Shown: piece by piece, positions 35,081 to 45,129 of the stretch
Layout of the letters: every line of letters begins with the position of its first letter
Numbering within the stretch: position 1 is the first letter of the stretch
NCBI GenBank assembly: GCA_039814575.1
Contig: JBCCAY010000001.1
Span: forward strand, 273,664 to 337,663
DNA: 64,000 nucleotides
Direction: 5' to 3'
From: MED-G105 sp039814575
GTDB taxonomy: Bacteria > Pseudomonadota > Alphaproteobacteria > Caulobacterales > Parvularculaceae
Notes under the pieces: generated by a model
What the model was told of the DNA's origin: nothing
The model's input: only the letters and a program-made list of their open reading frames with translations
Database searches by the model: none
Translations under genes and position numbers: made by a program

Positions 35081-35581
35081 ATGTCGCGCCTCGTCATCCT
35101 TACCGTTGCGCTCGCCGGGTTGTGGCTGCTCTTGTCGGGTTATTTCGACAAGCCGCTGCTCTTGGCGTTCGGCGTCGTCTCTGTCGCGGTCTCGGTTTAT
35201 CTCGCCGCGCGCGCCGGCGTCCTCGACGGCGAAGGCGTCCCCGATGGGCTGATGCCGCGGGTCTTCGGTTATTGGGGCTGGCTCTTCTTAGAGATCGGCA
35301 AGGCGAACATCCAAGTCGCGCGTCACGCCCTCGCCATCGACATGAAGCTCTCGCCCTCGATGATGCGCATAAAGTCGCCGACGCGCACCAATGCCGGCCT
35401 TGCGACATTTTGTAACTCCGTGACCCTGACCCCCGGCACGGTCACCATCGATTTGGAGCCGGACCACTTTCTGGTTCATGCGCTCGCGCCGGAATTCGCC
35501 GACGAAGAGGCGATCCTCGATATGGGCCGTCGCGTCGCTGAGCTTGAAGGCGGCGCCGCTCCTGATGGGGACGGCGCATGA
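35081..35581 (+). CDS. mnhE: Cation/H+ antiporter subunit E (MrpE/MnhE)
   Basis: First gene of the antiporter operon, 166 aa from ATG 35081. Two N-terminal helices (LVILTVALAGLWLLLSGYF; LLLAFGVVSVAVSVYLAAR) and the family segment GYWGWLFLEIGKANIQVA, then NSVTLTPGTVTIDLEPDHFLVHAL. Accessory subunit of Mrp/Mbh-type membrane complexes, needed for assembly or stability in studied systems. Overlaps mnhF by ATGA. Confidence 0.9.
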   Translation: MSRLVILTVALAGLWLLLSGYFDKPLLLAFGVVSVAVSVYLAARAGVLDGEGVPDGLMPRVFGYWGWLFLEIGKANIQVARHALAIDMKLSPSMMRIKSPTRTNAGLATFCNSVTLTPGTVTIDLEPDHFLVHALAPEFADEEAILDMGRRVAELEGGAAPDGDGA

Positions 35582-35895
35582 TCTACGCCGTCGTCACCGC
35601 CGCGATTATCGTGTCGATGGTTTTGGTTCTGTTCCGCGCGTTCGCGGGGCCGACGCTTTACGATCGCGTCCTCGCCGGCAACTCCTTCGGCACGAAGACC
35701 GTGGTCTTTTTGGGCGTGATCGGATTTTTGACCGACCGGCCTGACTTCTTAGATATCGCGCTGCTTTACGCCCTGATCAATTTCGCGGCGACAATCGCGA
35801 TCTTGAAGTTCTTTCGCTACCGCACCCTGACCTCCGGCATTAGCGGCGTCGATGAACCGACGTTCGACGCCGCCGACAATCGGGAGGCGCGGTGA
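35578..35895 (+). CDS. mnhF: Cation/H+ antiporter subunit F (MrpF/MnhF)
   Basis: A 105-aa protein with three hydrophobic helices and the family core LFRAFAGPTLYDRVLAGNSFGTKTVVFLGVI. Translationally coupled at both ends: ATGA overlap with mnhE and TGATG with mnhG. Small structural subunit of the Mrp complex. Confidence 0.92.
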   Translation: MIYAVVTAAIIVSMVLVLFRAFAGPTLYDRVLAGNSFGTKTVVFLGVIGFLTDRPDFLDIALLYALINFAATIAILKFFRYRTLTSGISGVDEPTFDAADNREAR

Positions 35896-36287
35896 TGGAC
35901 GGGGTAGGTATTGATTGGGGAACGTTAAAGTCTGTTCTCGCCGTCATTCTGTTTTTGATCGGTTCGGCGGCGATCGCCGTCGGCGCGCTTGGCATTGCCC
36001 GCTTTCCCGACTTCTATACGCGCCTGCACGCGGCCGGCGTGACCGATACGGCGGGGGCGGAACTTATTTTGATCGCCATGATGCTGCAGGCGCCGAGCTG
36101 GCTGATTGTTGCGAAGCTCTTGTTCATCAGCTTTTTCTTGTTCCTAACGAGCCCCGTCGCCACCCACGCGGTCGCCCATGCGGCGTATGTGGTTGGCGTG
36201 CGCCCGCTCTTAGGGCCGAAGCTTGAATACAATCCGGGCGATGCGGCTGAAGGCGGTCCGGCTGAAGACAGGGAGGGCGCGCGATGA
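35895..36287 (+). CDS. mnhG: Cation/H+ antiporter subunit G (MrpG/MnhG)
   Basis: About 130 aa, three helices. Family signature: LFLIGSAAIAVGALGIARFP followed by DFYTRLHAAGVTDTAGAEL, and a C-terminal cytosolic tail. ATG 35895 overlaps the mnhF stop; a GTG three bases earlier is possible. Overlaps the next gene by ATGA. Confidence 0.93.
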   Translation: MDGVGIDWGTLKSVLAVILFLIGSAAIAVGALGIARFPDFYTRLHAAGVTDTAGAELILIAMMLQAPSWLIVAKLLFISFFLFLTSPVATHAVAHAAYVVGVRPLLGPKLEYNPGDAAEGGPAEDREGAR

Positions 36288-36991
36288 ACGATCCAGTAGC
36301 TGACAGCCTTTCCGTCACCGGCGACATCGCCGCTTATGCCGGGCTCGCGATCGACCTCGCTTTGTTGACGATGCTGTTCGTCGTGGCGTTGCAGATGCTG
36401 AAGAGCCGGCATTTGTTCGCCGTCGCCATGCTGTCCGGCATTTACAGCCTATTGTCCGCGGCGTTCTTCGTGTCGCTGGACGCTGTCGACGTCGCCTTCA
36501 CCGAAGCTGCGGTGGGCGCGGGCATTTCGACCGTTCTGATGCTCTCGGCGATGTTGCTCACGGTGCGACGGGAAAAACCAGTGACGCCCGGCCGTGCGCC
36601 GGTGGCGTTCATCGTCGTTGGGCTCGTGGGCGCGGCGCTCTTTTATGCATCGATCGACATGCCGCCGTTTGGCGACCCAGCCGCGCCGGCGAACGCCTAT
36701 GTGGGCGCGGCCTATGTGGACAGAACGCCGAATGAAGTCGCGGTGCCGAACATCGTCACCGCCGTGCTGGCGAGCTATCGCGGCTTCGACACGCTCGGCG
36801 AGACGTTGGTTATTTTCACCGCCGGCCTTGCGGTGATGCTGCTTTTGGGGCTCGGCAGCCCGAAGGGCGGGCGCGCCGTGCGCGATCCGGCGCCTGGGTC
36901 TTTAGAGGCGCCGAGCGAGGTGGCGTCCGTCAACGTCGTCGATAAGAGCGCCGCTAAGATCACCGATAAGATCAATGAGGAGAGGGCGTAG
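36284..36991 (+). CDS. DUF4040/MbhD-MbhE type subunit (MrpA C-terminal part)
   Basis: A 235-aa membrane protein corresponding to the C-terminal region of MrpA or to archaeal MbhD plus MbhE. MbhD-like part: ALQMLKSRHLFAVAMLSGIY and VAFTEAAVGAGISTVLML. MbhE-like part: PNIVTAVLASYRGFDTLGET followed by VIFTAGLAVMLLLG. In classical Mrp operons this region is fused to the large N-terminal antiporter domain. Here it is a separate gene while antiporter-type proteins are encoded further down. Confidence 0.87.
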   Translation: MNDPVADSLSVTGDIAAYAGLAIDLALLTMLFVVALQMLKSRHLFAVAMLSGIYSLLSAAFFVSLDAVDVAFTEAAVGAGISTVLMLSAMLLTVRREKPVTPGRAPVAFIVVGLVGAALFYASIDMPPFGDPAAPANAYVGAAYVDRTPNEVAVPNIVTAVLASYRGFDTLGETLVIFTAGLAVMLLLGLGSPKGGRAVRDPAPGSLEAPSEVASVNVVDKSAAKITDKINEERA

Positions 36992-36995
36992 CGAT

Positions 36996-37442
36996 ATGCG
37001 CGACGAACATCTCATCCTCCGCGTGGTGATGAAGGTGCTGTTCGCGCCGATCATCTTGTTCGCGTTTTATGTGCAGTTCCATGGCGACTATGGTCCGGGC
37101 GGCGGCTTCCAAGCGGGCGTCATCTTTGCGGTGGCGTTCATCCTGCACGCGCTCATCTTCGGCGTTGACGAAACCAAAAAAGCGATGCCCCAAAGCGCCC
37201 TTTCCATCATGATGGTGGTGGGCATAATGTTCTACGCCGGCACGGGCGTCGCCACGCTGCTGCTCGGTGGCAATCTCTTGGGCTATGACGTCATTGATCC
37301 GGAGTCGACCCACCATGCCGGCCAGCACTACGGCATATTGCTGGTGGAGTTCGGCGTCGGCATGGCGGTCGCCTCGACCATGTTGACGATTTACTATTTG
37401 TTCGCCGGCCGCGAGCCGGAAATCAGCGACGAAGAGTGGTGA
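36996..37442 (+). CDS. mnhB: Cation/H+ antiporter subunit B (MrpB/MnhB)
   Basis: A 148-aa, four-helix subunit. Signature QFHGDYGPGGGFQAGVIFAV and the C-terminal ...HYGILLVEFGVGMAVASTML. Start at ATG 36996, 5 bp after the previous stop, with AGGAG upstream. In Mbh complexes the equivalent is MbhF. Confidence 0.93.
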   Translation: MRDEHLILRVVMKVLFAPIILFAFYVQFHGDYGPGGGFQAGVIFAVAFILHALIFGVDETKKAMPQSALSIMMVVGIMFYAGTGVATLLLGGNLLGYDVIDPESTHHAGQHYGILLVEFGVGMAVASTMLTIYYLFAGREPEISDEEW

Positions 37443-37445
37443 GCG

Positions 37446-38231
37446 ATGGACCTCCTGCAATTCGTCATTGAGCGTTATAATTATTGGATCTTCATCGTGT
37501 TGATGATGACGGGGCTCTACACCGTCATTGCGCGCGGCAATCTCGTGAAGAAGATCATCGGGCTCAACATTTTCCAGACCTCGGTGTTCATCTATTACAT
37601 CTCCATCGGCAAGGTCCGCGGCGGCACCGCGCCGATCTATGTCCCTGGCGACATGGAGGCGCGCACCGATCATCACGGCCATCACGGCGATGACCACCAT
37701 GACGACCACGATGGAGATCATGGGGCGGATAAGCACGGCGACGATCATCACTCTGATGCGCACAGTGAAACGCCTGACGGCGACGCTCATGACAACTTGC
37801 ATGAGGGCGCGGCGAACGCGCTGCCGGCGGCGAGCGATGTCACTCACCATGCGCCGACTGACGTCGCCGATCATAGCGGCGCTGCGAACCCGCCTTTAAC
37901 GTCTGCGCCAAGCGATGACTCCCATGGGGACGGCGTTGAATTGCATGTGGCGGACAACGTCGATCACGGTGACCATGGCGGACACGGCGACGCCTACGGG
38001 GGCGAACTCGTCGCGGAGGTTCTTTACTCCAACCCACTGCCGCACGTTTTGATCCTCACCGCGATTGTCGTCGGCGTCGCTACGACGGCGGTGGGTTTGG
38101 CGCTCGCCGTGCGTATTCGCGAAGCCTATGGCACCATTGAAGAGGATGAGTTGGAGACCGCCGACAATATCGCCGAGTTCGGCAAAGCCGATCCGCGCAA
38201 TGGCGCGACGGCGAGCGGAGGGGCCGCGTAA
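37446..38231 (+). CDS. mnhC: Antiporter subunit C (MrpC/NuoK-like) with His-rich insertion
   Basis: MrpC is normally about 110-120 aa with three helices, homologous to NuoK. Here 261 aa. Helix 1 YWIFIVLMMTGLYTVIA and helix 2 with LVKKIIGLNIFQTSVFIYYI are conserved, as is the third, PLPHVLILTAIVVGVATTAVGLAL, carrying the usual TDPLPQALVLTAIVI-like core. Between helices 2 and 3 (residues about 71-187) lies a soluble insertion with 22 histidines and many aspartates, for example HHGHHGDDHHDDHDGDHG. Such composition is typical of metal-binding loops. Family assignment is firm; the insertion is unusual. Confidence 0.92.
   Translation: MDLLQFVIERYNYWIFIVLMMTGLYTVIARGNLVKKIIGLNIFQTSVFIYYISIGKVRGGTAPIYVPGDMEARTDHHGHHGDDHHDDHDGDHGADKHGDDHHSDAHSETPDGDAHDNLHEGAANALPAASDVTHHAPTDVADHSGAANPPLTSAPSDDSHGDGVELHVADNVDHGDHGGHGDAYGGELVAEVLYSNPLPHVLILTAIVVGVATTAVGLALAVRIREAYGTIEEDELETADNIAEFGKADPRNGATASGGAA
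37656..38006 (+). other. His/Asp-rich coding insertion in mnhC
   Basis: Coding DNA for residues about 71-187 of MrpC: 22 His, numerous Asp, Gly and Ala, no hydrophobic run. Divided into a dense first block (residues 75-106), a sparse middle, and a second block (residues 160-180). Lies in the loop joining the second and third membrane helices. Confidence 0.9.
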
Positions 38232-39724
38232 TGGATTTCCTCGCGCAACTCCCCGTCCTGCCGATTATCGTGCCGATGGTTGCAGCGCCGTTTTGCTTAT
38301 TAATGCCGGCGGGCCGCATTCCCTATGTTTGGGCGACGATCGTCAGTGGCCTCACCTTTCTCCTGTGCGCCATGTTGCTGCATTTGGTGGTCGTTGAGGG
38401 CACGATTTCCTACGCGCTTGGCGATTGGGCGCCGCCCATCGGCATTGAATACCGGATCGACCTCGCCAACGCGCTCGTCCTGACGCTTGTCTCATTAGTC
38501 GCCGCTCTTGTTATTCCGTTCTCTTATGCGTCGATCACCTCGGAAATCGATCCGCGGCAGACGAACCTTTTTTACGGCGCCATGCTTATCTGCATGGTCG
38601 GCCTCCTCGGCGTCACCATCACGGGTGACGCTTTCAACGTCTTCGTCTTTCTAGAGATTTCGTCGCTCGCGACCTATGCGCTGGTGGCGCTCGGCGGCGC
38701 GGTCGACCGGCGGGCGCTCACAGCCGCTTTCAACTATCTCGTCATGGGCACGCTCGGCGCGACGTTTTTCGTCATCGGCATCGGGCTTCTTTACCAGTCC
38801 ACGGGCACGCTCAACATGGCGGACTTGCGCGTACAGATGGGCGATGAAGCGAACCACATGCTGGAGGCGGGCTTCGCCTTTATCCTTGTGGGCATCGGCC
38901 TGAAAGCGGCGCTCTTCCCCATGCATTTATGGCTGCCGAACGCCTATGCCTATGCGCCGTCGGCCGTCTCGGCGTTCATCGCCGCGGCGTCGACGAAGGT
39001 CGCCGTCTATGTGCTGATCCGCTTCACCTATAGCGTCTACGGCGCCGATTTCGCCTTTATCGGCAATCTCTTTGACTTCGTTTTGCTGCCCTTAGCGCTC
39101 GCCGGCATGTTCTTCGCGTCGCTCGTCGCGGTCTTCCAAGAGGACGTGAAGCGGATGCTCGCTTACTCTTCGGTCGGACAAATCGGCTATATGCTGCTCG
39201 GCCTGTCGATCGGCACAGAAGCCGGCGTGCAAGCCGCCTTCATCCACATCTTTAATCACGGCCTCATGAAAGCGGCGCTCTTTATGAGCATCGCGTGCGT
39301 CATGCTGCGGTTGAAAGTGCATACGTGCGCCGGCTTCCATGGGCTGGCGAGCCGCATGCCGTTCACGGCTGGCGCCTTTATCATCTCGGGTCTGTCGCTT
39401 ATCGGCGTACCGTTGACGGTGGGCTTCGTCTCCAAATGGTATCTGCTGCAAGCCGCGTTTGACGCCGGCAAGCCGATTATCGGGTTCCTGATCGTCGCCT
39501 CTTCACTGATCGCTGTCGTTTATGTGGGGCGGATTATCGAATTAATTCTCCTGCGGCCGGCGCCGAGCGCAGGGCCGCTCGCTAATCCGATTAAAGAAGC
39601 GCCGATTTCCATGCTCGTCCCGCTTTGGATTATGACCGCCGCCAATGTTTATCTCGGCGTGCGGACGGATTTGACCGCCGGCCTCGCTGAGCGCGCCGCG
39701 GCGTCCTTGATGGGGGGAATCTGA
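38231..39724 (+). CDS. mnhD: Antiporter subunit D (MrpD/NuoN-like)
   Basis: A 497-aa, roughly 14-helix proton-channel protein of the NuoL/M/N family. Key segments: VFVFLEISSLATYALVALGG (functional Glu), GLKAALFPMHLWLPNAYAYA (Lys in the channel), STKVAVYVLIRFTYS, and QEDVKRMLAYSSVGQIGYML. ATG overlaps the mnhC stop (TAATG). Followed by a REP-like repeat before the next antiporter gene. Confidence 0.94.
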   Translation: MDFLAQLPVLPIIVPMVAAPFCLLMPAGRIPYVWATIVSGLTFLLCAMLLHLVVVEGTISYALGDWAPPIGIEYRIDLANALVLTLVSLVAALVIPFSYASITSEIDPRQTNLFYGAMLICMVGLLGVTITGDAFNVFVFLEISSLATYALVALGGAVDRRALTAAFNYLVMGTLGATFFVIGIGLLYQSTGTLNMADLRVQMGDEANHMLEAGFAFILVGIGLKAALFPMHLWLPNAYAYAPSAVSAFIAAASTKVAVYVLIRFTYSVYGADFAFIGNLFDFVLLPLALAGMFFASLVAVFQEDVKRMLAYSSVGQIGYMLLGLSIGTEAGVQAAFIHIFNHGLMKAALFMSIACVMLRLKVHTCAGFHGLASRMPFTAGAFIISGLSLIGVPLTVGFVSKWYLLQAAFDAGKPIIGFLIVASSLIAVVYVGRIIELILLRPAPSAGPLANPIKEAPISMLVPLWIMTAANVYLGVRTDLTAGLAERAAASLMGGI

Positions 39725-39759
39725 TGGGGGTTGGTGTTTCCACGTTCTTTTCCGTCTCC

Positions 39760-39906
39760 ATCCTTCGAGACGCCGCTTCGCGGCTCCTCAGGATGAGGCT
39801 TCGAGACGCGCTTAAAGGCGCTCCTCAGGATGAGGGTTGGCGCTATGTGCAAAAGGCGAAAACCCTCATCCTGAGGAGCCGGCGCAGCCGGCGTCTCGAA
39901 GGATGG
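39760..39906. repeat. REP-like repeat, copy 3, inside the antiporter operon
   Basis: Two direct units (39760-39798, 39799-39835) and one inverted unit (39863-39906) of the CCTTCGAGACGC...CCTCAGGATGAGG family fill the gap between mnhD and the next antiporter gene. Elsewhere the operon is packed with overlaps, so this is the only break and may act on mRNA stability or relative expression. Confidence 0.92.
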
Positions 39907-39932
39907 CCAAAGGCTCTAACCGGAGGTCACGC

Positions 39933-41530
<1,598 letters not shown>

Positions 41531-41531
<1 letters not shown>

Positions 41532-41803
41532 TGGCTGGTCACGATAATTCTGATCCCGGCTGGGCGGATACGCCGGCGTTTCGGCGGATCTTTTTGATTG
41601 TTCTAGGCGTCGCTGGCGTCGGCGCAGCGATCGCCGGCTTCGTGCCGGCTTTTCAAAAAGACCACCCTCATTTCGCCCTCGAAGGCGTCCCCGTCTTCTT
41701 TGCGGTTTGGGGGTTCGCGAGCTTCTTTTTCATCGTTCTAGCCGGCCAACATTTGCGCAAACTCGTCGGCCGCAAGGAGGGCTATTACGATGAGCGCGAA
41801 TAG
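41531..41803 (+). CDS. Small two-helix protein in the antiporter operon
   Basis: A 90-aa protein, ATG overlapping the previous stop (TGATG) and its 3' end overlapping the next gene by 14 bp. Two hydrophobic helices (IFLIVLGVAGVGAAIAGFVP; PVFFAVWGFASFFFIVLAG) and a charged C-terminus (RKLVGRKEGYYDERE). No recognised family. The tight coupling implies it is a subunit or assembly factor of the complex. Confidence 0.8.
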
Positions 41804-43532
41804 CCTTTTAGCCGCTTTAGCGATCAATCCGGCGGTCATACTTTTCGTCGGAGCGGCGCTGACGGCGCTTTTGCCGCAAAGCCTGGCCGTCTTTCGCCGG
41901 CCGGCCATGCTCGCCGTCGTCGCGGTGAGCGCGGTGCAGCTTTCGCGCCTCGGTCTCGGAACATGGGGCGATCTGCAGATTTTCGGCGAACCCGTCACCA
42001 TGCTGCGCATCGACCCGCTCGCGCGCATGTTCGCGATCGTCTTTCATTTCGCGGCGGCGATAAACATAATCTATGCCTGGCACGAGCGTGACCGCGCGCA
42101 AGATTTCGCGAGCCTCGCTTATCCGGCGGCGGCCCTTGGCGGCGTGATGGCCGGTGACTTATTGACGCTCTTCGTCTGGTGGGAAGTCGCGGCGGTGACG
42201 TCGGTCTTTCTCGTCTGGGCGCCGGGCGCGCGAGCGACGTTTCTCGCCGGCATGCGCTATTTGGTCATTCAAGTGCTCTCCGGCACGCTGTTATTGGCCG
42301 GCGTCGTCTTGGTTTTCCGGGAGACGGGCTCGCTCGCCTTCGATTATGTGGGCCTTACCGGCGACGACGGCGCGGTGAAAGCCTCCGGCCTCGTCCTATT
42401 CCTGGCGTTCGGCATCAAAAGCGCCTTCCCATTATTCCATAACTGGGTTCAGGACGCTTACCCGAAGGCTTCCTTTACGGGAACAATTGTCCTGTCGGTG
42501 TTTACGACAAAACTCGCCGTCGCCTCGATCGCGCGCGCGTTTCCGGGCGAGCCGTCGCTGATTTACATCGGTGCGGTGATGACGATCTTTCCAATCTTTT
42601 TCGCCCTTATCGAAAACGATCTGCGCAAGGTTCTCTGCTACTCGATTAACAACCAGGTGGGGTTCATGGTGGCCGGAATTGGCCTTGGCGCGATCAATGG
42701 CGCCGTCGGTTATGCGTTCACGAACATTATTTTCGAAAGCCTTCTCTTCATGGCTGTCGGCGCTGCGGTCTATCGCACCGGCACCTCGAAAGCGACGGAG
42801 CTTGGCGGGCTTTATCGCACCATGCCGTTGACGATGGCGTTTTGCATTATCGGCGCTCTATCGATTTCCGCGTTTCCGGGCTTTGCGGGCTTCGTCACCA
42901 AGGGGCTGATCATCGATGCCGCGGGCGAAGCGCATCTGTTATGGATTTGGCTGATCTTATTGTTCGCCTCGGCAGGTGTGCTGGAGCACGCCGGCATCAA
43001 GATCCCGTTTTTCACGTTTTTCGCCCATGACAGCGGCAAAAGGCCGGCTGAAGCGCCGGCGCATATGCTGGTCGCCATGGGCATATCCGCCTTCTTGTGC
43101 ATCGCGATCGGCCTCTTCCCTGAAACGCTTTACGCCCTTCTGCCCGACCCCGAAGCCCTCGCAAATTATCATCCGTATAGCGCCTACCATATCGTCGAGC
43201 AATTGCAGCTGCTTATCTGGGCGGTGATCGCTTTTGCGGTTCTCATTCTCATGAAATGGTATCCGGCCGAAGTGCCGTCCGATAACCTTGACGTCGATTG
43301 GTTTTATCGCATTCCGGGCCGCGCTTTTGTCTCTTGGGCGGCGGCGGCCACAGGCGCGGTGTGGCGCGCTGGCTGGCGTGTTTTCCAAAATTGGTTCATG
43401 GACGGATTAACGCGCATTTACCGTGTTCACGGGCCGGAGGGGCAACTTTCGCGTGCTTGGCCGATCGGCTTTATGGCGCTCGCCGTCGCGGCTGTTTTGG
43501 CGTTGTCGCTGATCCTGGCGCTCGCCTCTTAA
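41790..43532 (+). CDS. Third antiporter-type subunit (MrpD family)
   Basis: A 580-aa protein of the same superfamily. FVWWEVAAVTSVFLVWAPGA carries the Glu, GIKSAFPLFHNWVQDAYPKA the channel Lys. Also TTKLAVASIARAF and LIENDLRKVLCYSINNQVGF. Longer C-terminal part with an amphipathic stretch and final helix. AGGAGG lies 9 nt before ATG 41790. Last gene of the operon, giving three NuoL/M/N-type subunits in all. Confidence 0.9.
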   Translation: MSANSLLAALAINPAVILFVGAALTALLPQSLAVFRRPAMLAVVAVSAVQLSRLGLGTWGDLQIFGEPVTMLRIDPLARMFAIVFHFAAAINIIYAWHERDRAQDFASLAYPAAALGGVMAGDLLTLFVWWEVAAVTSVFLVWAPGARATFLAGMRYLVIQVLSGTLLLAGVVLVFRETGSLAFDYVGLTGDDGAVKASGLVLFLAFGIKSAFPLFHNWVQDAYPKASFTGTIVLSVFTTKLAVASIARAFPGEPSLIYIGAVMTIFPIFFALIENDLRKVLCYSINNQVGFMVAGIGLGAINGAVGYAFTNIIFESLLFMAVGAAVYRTGTSKATELGGLYRTMPLTMAFCIIGALSISAFPGFAGFVTKGLIIDAAGEAHLLWIWLILLFASAGVLEHAGIKIPFFTFFAHDSGKRPAEAPAHMLVAMGISAFLCIAIGLFPETLYALLPDPEALANYHPYSAYHIVEQLQLLIWAVIAFAVLILMKWYPAEVPSDNLDVDWFYRIPGRAFVSWAAAATGAVWRAGWRVFQNWFMDGLTRIYRVHGPEGQLSRAWPIGFMALAVAAVLALSLILALAS

Positions 43533-43668
43533 CTGAATATTTACGTTAATATTTCGGAACAATTACTTCTCGTTGTGCACACTTATCGAACGCAACCAGA
43601 AGTATTCTATCGTTTGCTCCATGGGCGCAATTCTCTGTCACGCGCCCCCAATTAGGAGGAGACGAACA

Positions 43669-44172
43669 ATGTCCCAGCGGAGTGGGGAGTTCTGCGAATT
43701 GTATCGAGCGCGTGTCACCATGGCCTCGCTCGATGTCATGGCCGAGGCGTTTAACATTTCTCTCGGCCGGCTAACGATGACCAGCCGACAGAAGGCGAAT
43801 GTCGCGTTCGCCCGTCAAATCGCGATGTACTTATCGCATGTGGTCGGCCAGTTGAGCCTTCGCGATATCGCTCTGGAGTTTGATCGCGAGCCGTCGACTG
43901 TTTTGCACGCGTGCCAGGCGGTCGAAGACCAGCGCGATAAGCCGGTCTTTGATAAACAAATGACCGTGTTGGAGGAGGCGCTGCACGAACGGGTGGAGCT
44001 TATCCGCCGTGATCTGCGGGCAATGTCGGCGGCTCAGGACATCCGTGGCGATGCGCAACGCAAGAGCGATCGCGCATCGACGCCGGACACCGTAGCTGGC
44101 GCCAAAAAGGGGCCTACAGAAACGAAATCAGCGATAACGCACGCCTTGCATCGTCGCGTTGTGCTTGTTTGA
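43669..44172 (+). CDS. Stand-alone DnaA domain-IV-like HTH protein
   Basis: A 167-aa protein from ATG 43669 (AGGAGG upstream). Residues about 40-95 match the DNA-binding domain IV of DnaA: KANVAFARQIAMYLSHVVGQ, then LSLRDIALEFDREPSTVLHA and CQAVED. DnaA proteins have the same layout (ARQIAMYL...LSLPEIG..F..RDHTTVLHA). It has no AAA+ or domain I. A basic, polar C-terminal tail follows. It could bind DnaA boxes without ATPase activity. Lies after the antiporter operon with 136 bp between. Confidence 0.85.
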   Translation: MSQRSGEFCELYRARVTMASLDVMAEAFNISLGRLTMTSRQKANVAFARQIAMYLSHVVGQLSLRDIALEFDREPSTVLHACQAVEDQRDKPVFDKQMTVLEEALHERVELIRRDLRAMSAAQDIRGDAQRKSDRASTPDTVAGAKKGPTETKSAITHALHRRVVLV

Positions 44173-44283
44173 GTTGCGCGCGGTGACACGTGCGGCTTGC
44201 GTGTTGAACTGCTCGAGCCTTAGTTATTGGGGTCCAGATGTTAGGCCCCAATTGCTATGCTAATGCTGGGCGTAGGAAAAGCG

Positions 44284-44712
44284 CTACACGGCCTCGGTCT
44301 CAGCAATTGCTTGAATGCGTTTCGTCATGGCGGCGAGTCCATTGGTGCGCTGAGGGGTTAGGTGACCTTCAAGCGCCAGCGGGGCCATAGCATCGCCGGC
44401 GTTCAAAGCCCTAATTTCCGATGCTGTTTTTCCGTTGTAAAGCGCTAGAACAACAGCAACGAGGCCTTTGACGATATGCGCGTCGCTGTCGCCGATGAAC
44501 GTGATGACGTTTACGGATGGATCGGTTTCGCTTGGACCTGTCTCGTGGTGCAGCCATACTTGGCTTGCGCAGCCGCGCACTTTTGTTGCGTCGTTGCGCT
44601 GCGCTTCGGGGAACTCTGGCAATCCCCGTCCGAGGTCGATGAGATATTTATAGCGTTCGTCCCAATCCTCGAGAAAGGCGAAGTCAGCGACAATATCGTC
44701 AAAACTAGTCAT
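44284..44712 (-). CDS. sufE: SufE-like sulfur acceptor
   Basis: Accepts sulfur from the SufS cysteine desulfurase for Fe-S assembly. The 142-aa protein has FAFLEDWDERYKYLIDLGRG, the active-site cysteine in KVRGCASQVWLH, and FIGDSDAHIVKGLVAVVLAL, PLALEGHLTPQRTNGLAAM. Complete. No other suf genes nearby, as is usual for this isolated copy in alphaproteobacteria. Confidence 0.95.
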   Translation of the reverse strand: MTSFDDIVADFAFLEDWDERYKYLIDLGRGLPEFPEAQRNDATKVRGCASQVWLHHETGPSETDPSVNVITFIGDSDAHIVKGLVAVVLALYNGKTASEIRALNAGDAMAPLALEGHLTPQRTNGLAAMTKRIQAIAETEAV

Positions 44713-44805
44713 GTGTCGGATTTACGTATCTATGTGACCTGAAACAAGGGGCGCGTTTACGGTGCTGCCGTCGGAGACCTGGCGTTAGCGACTAAATGAA
44801 GGGCG

Positions 44806-45129
44806 TCAATTTTTCGTCACGACCCCTAGTCCAACGGCGCTCACGAGAATCATCAGCATAAACAATATTTGAATAAGCGAGAGCTTTTGATCGAAGGCGA
44901 TGGCGCCGATAATCGCCATGACAAGAATGCCGACGCCGGACCAAATCGCATAGGCGACGCCCACGGGAATGGCGCGCAGTGCGAACGAAAAAGTCGTAAA
45001 GCACACGCCGTAAGCGGCCAGGGCGGTTAAGCCAAGTAAAAGTCGGTCAAACCCGTCTGAGAGTTTTAAGGCCGATGTCGCAATAATCTCGAAGAAAATC
45101 GCGATCGCTAGATATCCCCAAGCGCCCAT
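44806..45129 (-). CDS. Small multidrug resistance (SMR) family transporter
   Basis: A 107-aa protein with four helices. The hallmark glutamate of helix 1 is in AIAIFFEIIATSALKLSDGF, followed by FALRAIPVGVAYAIWSGVG and FDQKLSLIQILFMLMILVSA. Closest to EmrE/SugE-type drug-proton antiporters. Start ATG 45129 behind AAGG; a longer frame to 45186 has a non-membrane extension. Substrate unknown. Confidence 0.92.
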   Translation of the reverse strand: MGAWGYLAIAIFFEIIATSALKLSDGFDRLLLGLTALAAYGVCFTTFSFALRAIPVGVAYAIWSGVGILVMAIIGAIAFDQKLSLIQILFMLMILVSAVGLGVVTKN

